From contig NZ_JANUQM010000003.1 of NCBI RefSeq assembly GCF_030386795.1, positions 248,001 through 312,000 on the forward strand: a DNA stretch of 64,000 nt. Direction: 5' to 3'. The translations under genes were made by a program, and so were the position numbers. This DNA is from Streptomyces sp. S.PNR 29. Its GTDB lineage: Bacteria; Actinomycetota; Actinomycetes; Streptomycetales; Streptomycetaceae. The notes under the pieces were generated by a model. It was not told the origin of the DNA, searched no databases, and saw only the letters and a program-made list of their open reading frames with translations. Positions 61,425 to 64,000 of the stretch are shown here, piece after piece (within the stretch, counting starts at the first letter, position 1; each line of letters opens with the position of its first letter).

Positions 61425-63248
61425 GTGGCGCGCGACATCGCGGCTCCCCCCGTCATCCCCACCAAGCACCAGGGACTGATCTCGTGGGTGAACGAGATCG
61501 CCGAACTGACGCAGCCGGACAACGTGGTCTGGTGTGACGGATCCGAGGCCGAGTACGAGCGACTGTGCGAGGAGCTCGTCGAGAAGGGCACCTTCCGGAA
61601 ACTCGACCCGATCAAGCGCCCCCACTCCTACTACGCGGCCTCCGACCCCACCGACGTCGCCCGCGTCGAGGACCGGACCTTCATCTGCTCCGAGAAGGAG
61701 GAGGACGCGGGTCCGACCAACCACTGGAAGGACCCCGCCGAGATGCGGGACATCTTCCAGGGGGAGAAGGGCCTGTTCCGCGGCTCGATGCGCGGCCGGA
61801 CCATGTACGTCGTGCCGTTCTGCATGGGCCCGCTCGGCTCGCCGCTGTCCGCGATCGGCGTCGAGATCACCGACTCGGCGTACGTCGCCGTCTCCATGCG
61901 CACCATGACCCGCATGGGCCAGGCCGTCCTGGACGAGCTCGGCGACCAGGGCTTCTTCGTCAAGGCCGTCCACTCCCTCGGCGCCCCGCTGGAGCCCGGC
62001 CAGGAGGACGTTCCCTGGCCCTGCAACCAGACCAAGTACATCTCCCACTTCCCGGAGGCCCGCGAGATCTGGTCGTACGGCTCCGGCTACGGCGGCAACG
62101 CCCTCCTCGGCAAGAAGTGCTACGCCCTGCGCATCGCCTCGGTGATGGCCCGCGACGAGGGCTGGCTGGCCGAGCACATGCTGATCCTCAAGCTGACCCC
62201 GCCGCGCGGCGAGGCCAAGTACGTCGCCGCCGCCTTCCCGAGCGCCTGCGGCAAGACCAACCTCGCCATGCTGGAGCCGACCATCCCCGGGTGGACCGTG
62301 GAGACGATCGGCGACGACATCGCCTGGATGCGCTTCGGCGAGGACGGCCGCCTGTACGCCATCAACCCCGAGGCCGGCTTCTTCGGCGTCGCGCCCGGCA
62401 CCGGTGAGCACACCAACGCCAACGCGATGAAGACGCTGTGGGGCAACGCCGTCTTCACCAACGTGGCGCTGACGGACGACAACGACATCTGGTGGGAGGG
62501 CATGACCGAGGAGCCGCCCGCCCACCTCACCGACTGGAAGGGCAACGACTGGACGCCCGAGTCGGACACCCCGGCCGCGCACCCCAACGCCCGCTTCACC
62601 GTGCCCGCCGCCCAGTGCCCGATCATCGCGCCCGAGTGGGAGGACCCCAAGGGCGTGCCGATCTCGGCGATCCTCTTCGGCGGCCGCCGCGCCACCGCCG
62701 TACCGCTGGTGACGGAGTCCTTCGACTGGAACCACGGCGTCTTCCTCGGCGCCAACGTGGCCTCCGAGAAGACCGCCGCCGCCGAGGGCAAGGTCGGCGA
62801 GCTGCGCCGCGACCCGTTCGCGATGCTGCCGTTCTGCGGCTACAACATGGGCGACTACATGGCGCACTGGATCGAGGTCGCCAAGGACAAGGACCAGTCC
62901 AAGCTGCCGAAGATCTACTACGTCAACTGGTTCCGCAAGAACGACGAGGGCAAGTTCGTCTGGCCCGGCTTCGGCGAGAACAGCCGCGTGCTGAAGTGGA
63001 TCGTCGAGCGCCTCGACGGCAAGGCGGAGGGCGTCGAGACCCCGATCGGCATCCTGCCGACCAAGGAGGCCCTCGACACGAACGGCCTCGAACTGGCCGA
63101 CTCCGACCTGGACTTCCTGCTCACCGTCGACAAGGAGGTGTGGCGCGAGGAGGCCGCCCTGGTCCCCGAGCACCTCAACACCTTCGGTGACCACACGCCC
63201 AAGGAGCTGTGGGACGAGTACCGCGCCCTGGTGGAGCGCCTGGGCTGA
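61425..63248 (+). CDS. pckA: Phosphoenolpyruvate carboxykinase (GTP)
   Basis: 607 residues, GTG start with AGGAG seven bases upstream. GTP-type family features: P-loop [15 protein letters not shown], kinase-2 motif [10 protein letters not shown], the guanine-site stretch, and active-site [12 protein letters not shown] with the preceding SAILF. It forms PEP from oxaloacetate and GTP for gluconeogenesis, important when Streptomyces grows on amino acids or acetate. Monomeric cytosolic enzyme of standard length. A long leader (about 340 bases of clear intergenic DNA) could permit carbon-source control. Confidence 0.96.
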   Translation: MARDIAAPPVIPTKHQGLISWVNEIAELTQPDNVVWCDGSEAEYERLCEELVEKGTFRKLDPIKRPHSYYAASDPTDVARVEDRTFICSEKEEDAGPTNHWKDPAEMRDIFQGEKGLFRGSMRGRTMYVVPFCMGPLGSPLSAIGVEITDSAYVAVSMRTMTRMGQAVLDELGDQGFFVKAVHSLGAPLEPGQEDVPWPCNQTKYISHFPEAREIWSYGSGYGGNALLGKKCYALRIASVMARDEGWLAEHMLILKLTPPRGEAKYVAAAFPSACGKTNLAMLEPTIPGWTVETIGDDIAWMRFGEDGRLYAINPEAGFFGVAPGTGEHTNANAMKTLWGNAVFTNVALTDDNDIWWEGMTEEPPAHLTDWKGNDWTPESDTPAAHPNARFTVPAAQCPIIAPEWEDPKGVPISAILFGGRRATAVPLVTESFDWNHGVFLGANVASEKTAAAEGKVGELRRDPFAMLPFCGYNMGDYMAHWIEVAKDKDQSKLPKIYYVNWFRKNDEGKFVWPGFGENSRVLKWIVERLDGKAEGVETPIGILPTKEALDTNGLELADSDLDFLLTVDKEVWREEAALVPEHLNTFGDHTPKELWDEYRALVERLG

Positions 63249-63341
63249 ACCGGCCCGCCCAAGACGCCGCGGCCGGCTCCGATCGTGCCCTGACCAGCAA
63301 CATCGTCACGGCCGGCCGCGGTGGAAGCACCCGTAGGGACA

Positions 63342-63371
63342 GGAACCCCGCACAACGGCGTGCGGGGTTCC
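63342..63371 (+). terminator. Terminator after pckA
   Basis: GGAACCCCGCAC (63342-63353) pairs with 63360-63371 around a six-base loop, about 93 bases past the pckA stop. Confidence 0.75.
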
Positions 63372-63473
63372 CGTCATGCCCCTTGCCCGCCGGATCTTCA
63401 CAGCTGTTTCATGCTCTTTACATGTGCCTCACTTTTCCCGGTGGGGCGCTCGAAACAGCCTGTGGGGGGACAG

Positions 63474-64000
63474 TTGAATACTGCATACCGGTCCAGACGT
63501 CTCGCGGCCACGCTGCTCGCCGCCGCACTCGCCGGAGGCGGTCTGACCGTCGCCGCCGCACCCGCGGCGTACGCGGCGGCGTCCGACGCCGTGGCCAAGC
63601 TGCCGATCAGCTCGTTCTCGGCGCTCGCGGTGGACTCCGTGCGTGAGCGGGTCTACGTCGCCGACAGCAACACCGGCTCGCAGTACACCTCGGGCCTCGT
63701 CGCCGTGTACACCTTCGGCGGTGAGCGCGTGGGGACGATCAGCACGACGAACCACGTCTCCGGGCTGGCGGTCAGCTCCGACGGCACCCAGCTCCACGTG
63801 GGCGAGCGGTACCAGGTCACCACCTACGACACCGCGACACTCACCCGTACGGCTGTCCGCTCCGCCAACACCGACCAGTGCGGCCGTGATCTCGCCTTCT
63901 CCGGCGGCCAGTTGTACTTCACCACCTCGTACACGGACTACCCCGGTCAGTGCGCCACGGCCCGCACCAACCTGGACGCGTTCATCAACGGCACCCACAC
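63474..64000 (+). CDS. Secreted beta-propeller-like protein (3' end outside window)
   Basis: The first 175 codons of a secreted protein. TTG start 63474 with GGGGGGA six bases upstream. Sec signal: RRLAATLLAAALAGGGLTVAAAPAAYA with cleavage after AYA near residue 35. Then blade-like repeats: ISSFSALAVDSVRERVYVADSNTGS, VSGLAVSSDGTQLHVGERYQVTTYD, each with the VxxDSxxxRVYVAD pattern of YncE/YVTN-type propellers. It is cut by the window edge. Likely extracellular; no enzyme motif yet. Confidence 0.8.
   Translation, partial: MNTAYRSRRLAATLLAAALAGGGLTVAAAPAAYAAASDAVAKLPISSFSALAVDSVRERVYVADSNTGSQYTSGLVAVYTFGGERVGTISTTNHVSGLAVSSDGTQLHVGERYQVTTYDTATLTRTAVRSANTDQCGRDLAFSGGQLYFTTSYTDYPGQCATARTNLDAFINGTH

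Noticed and set aside
1..64000. tRNA, rRNA, insertion sequences or prophage
   Set aside because: No cloverleaf-like sequence, transposase motif, integrase or attachment-site duplication was noticed on reading both strands; a tRNAscan and ISfinder search would settle it.

Overview
The window looks like a piece of a Streptomyces chromosome core. It has very high GC, many GTG and TTG starts, mycothiol metabolism (mca), an AccA2/PccB/PccE biotin-dependent carboxylase set, a GTP-type PEP carboxykinase, a small MmpB-like morphogenic membrane protein, a CdgE-like diguanylate cyclase and a class III adenylate cyclase. The gene order (deoC, mutase, PNP, lpdA, deoR-type regulator, accA2, maf, pccE, pccB, birA, cya, cdgE, hutH, L,D-transpeptidase; later metB, ilvA, greA, mca, pckA) matches what I remember of the syntenic core of S. 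coelicolor. I saw no insertion sequence, tRNA, rRNA, CRISPR array or biosynthetic gene cluster.

Layout. 1-7700: nucleoside and deoxyribose salvage. Purine nucleoside phosphorylase, a phosphohexomutase-family enzyme (probable phosphopentomutase), deoxyribose-phosphate aldolase, a full aldehyde dehydrogenase and a truncated aldehyde dehydrogenase homologue form one plausible pathway from nucleoside to acyl product. The same perfect 12-bp palindrome lies just upstream of deoC and of the phosphorylase gene. 7.8-11 kb: a gamma-glutamylcyclotransferase-like protein, the flavoprotein LpdA and a DeoR-type regulator. 11.3-18.3 kb: acyl-CoA carboxylase alpha chain, Maf, MmpB, epsilon and beta chains, and the biotin ligase that would charge the alpha chain. 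18.4-24.3 kb: adenylate cyclase, an anchored protein, an enoyl-CoA hydratase, a diguanylate cyclase and histidine ammonia-lyase. 24.4-33.4 kb: cell-envelope genes, namely a lipoprotein, a LAxTG sortase substrate, an L,D-transpeptidase, a MacB-type ABC pair and a 1107-residue secreted subtilase.

33.5-43.7 kb is more variable accessory-like core: SRPBCC protein, XRE regulator with a divergent zinc alcohol dehydrogenase, two paralogous VOC proteins around a TetR gene with a perfect 22-bp operator-like palindrome, a monooxygenase-truncated haemoglobin fusion, a decayed hydrolase remnant, and a MerR-HEAT/HEAT gene pair behind a textbook MerR-type promoter. 43.8-57.2 kb returns to conserved core: metB, a degenerate sigma factor with a small membrane protein, MarR, ilvA, greA, mca, a large STAND/TPR protein and a YyaL-type thioredoxin-fold protein. 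57.2-64 kb: Mut7-C protein, an MFS exporter overlapped by its likely TetR repressor, a haemolysin III-family protein, pckA, and the start of a secreted beta-propeller-like protein cut by the window end.

The points most worth a second look are the shared nucleoside-salvage palindrome, the MerR-HEAT module, the TetR/VOC and TetR/MFS leaderless promoters with built-in palindromes, and several short tandem repeats and gene remnants.
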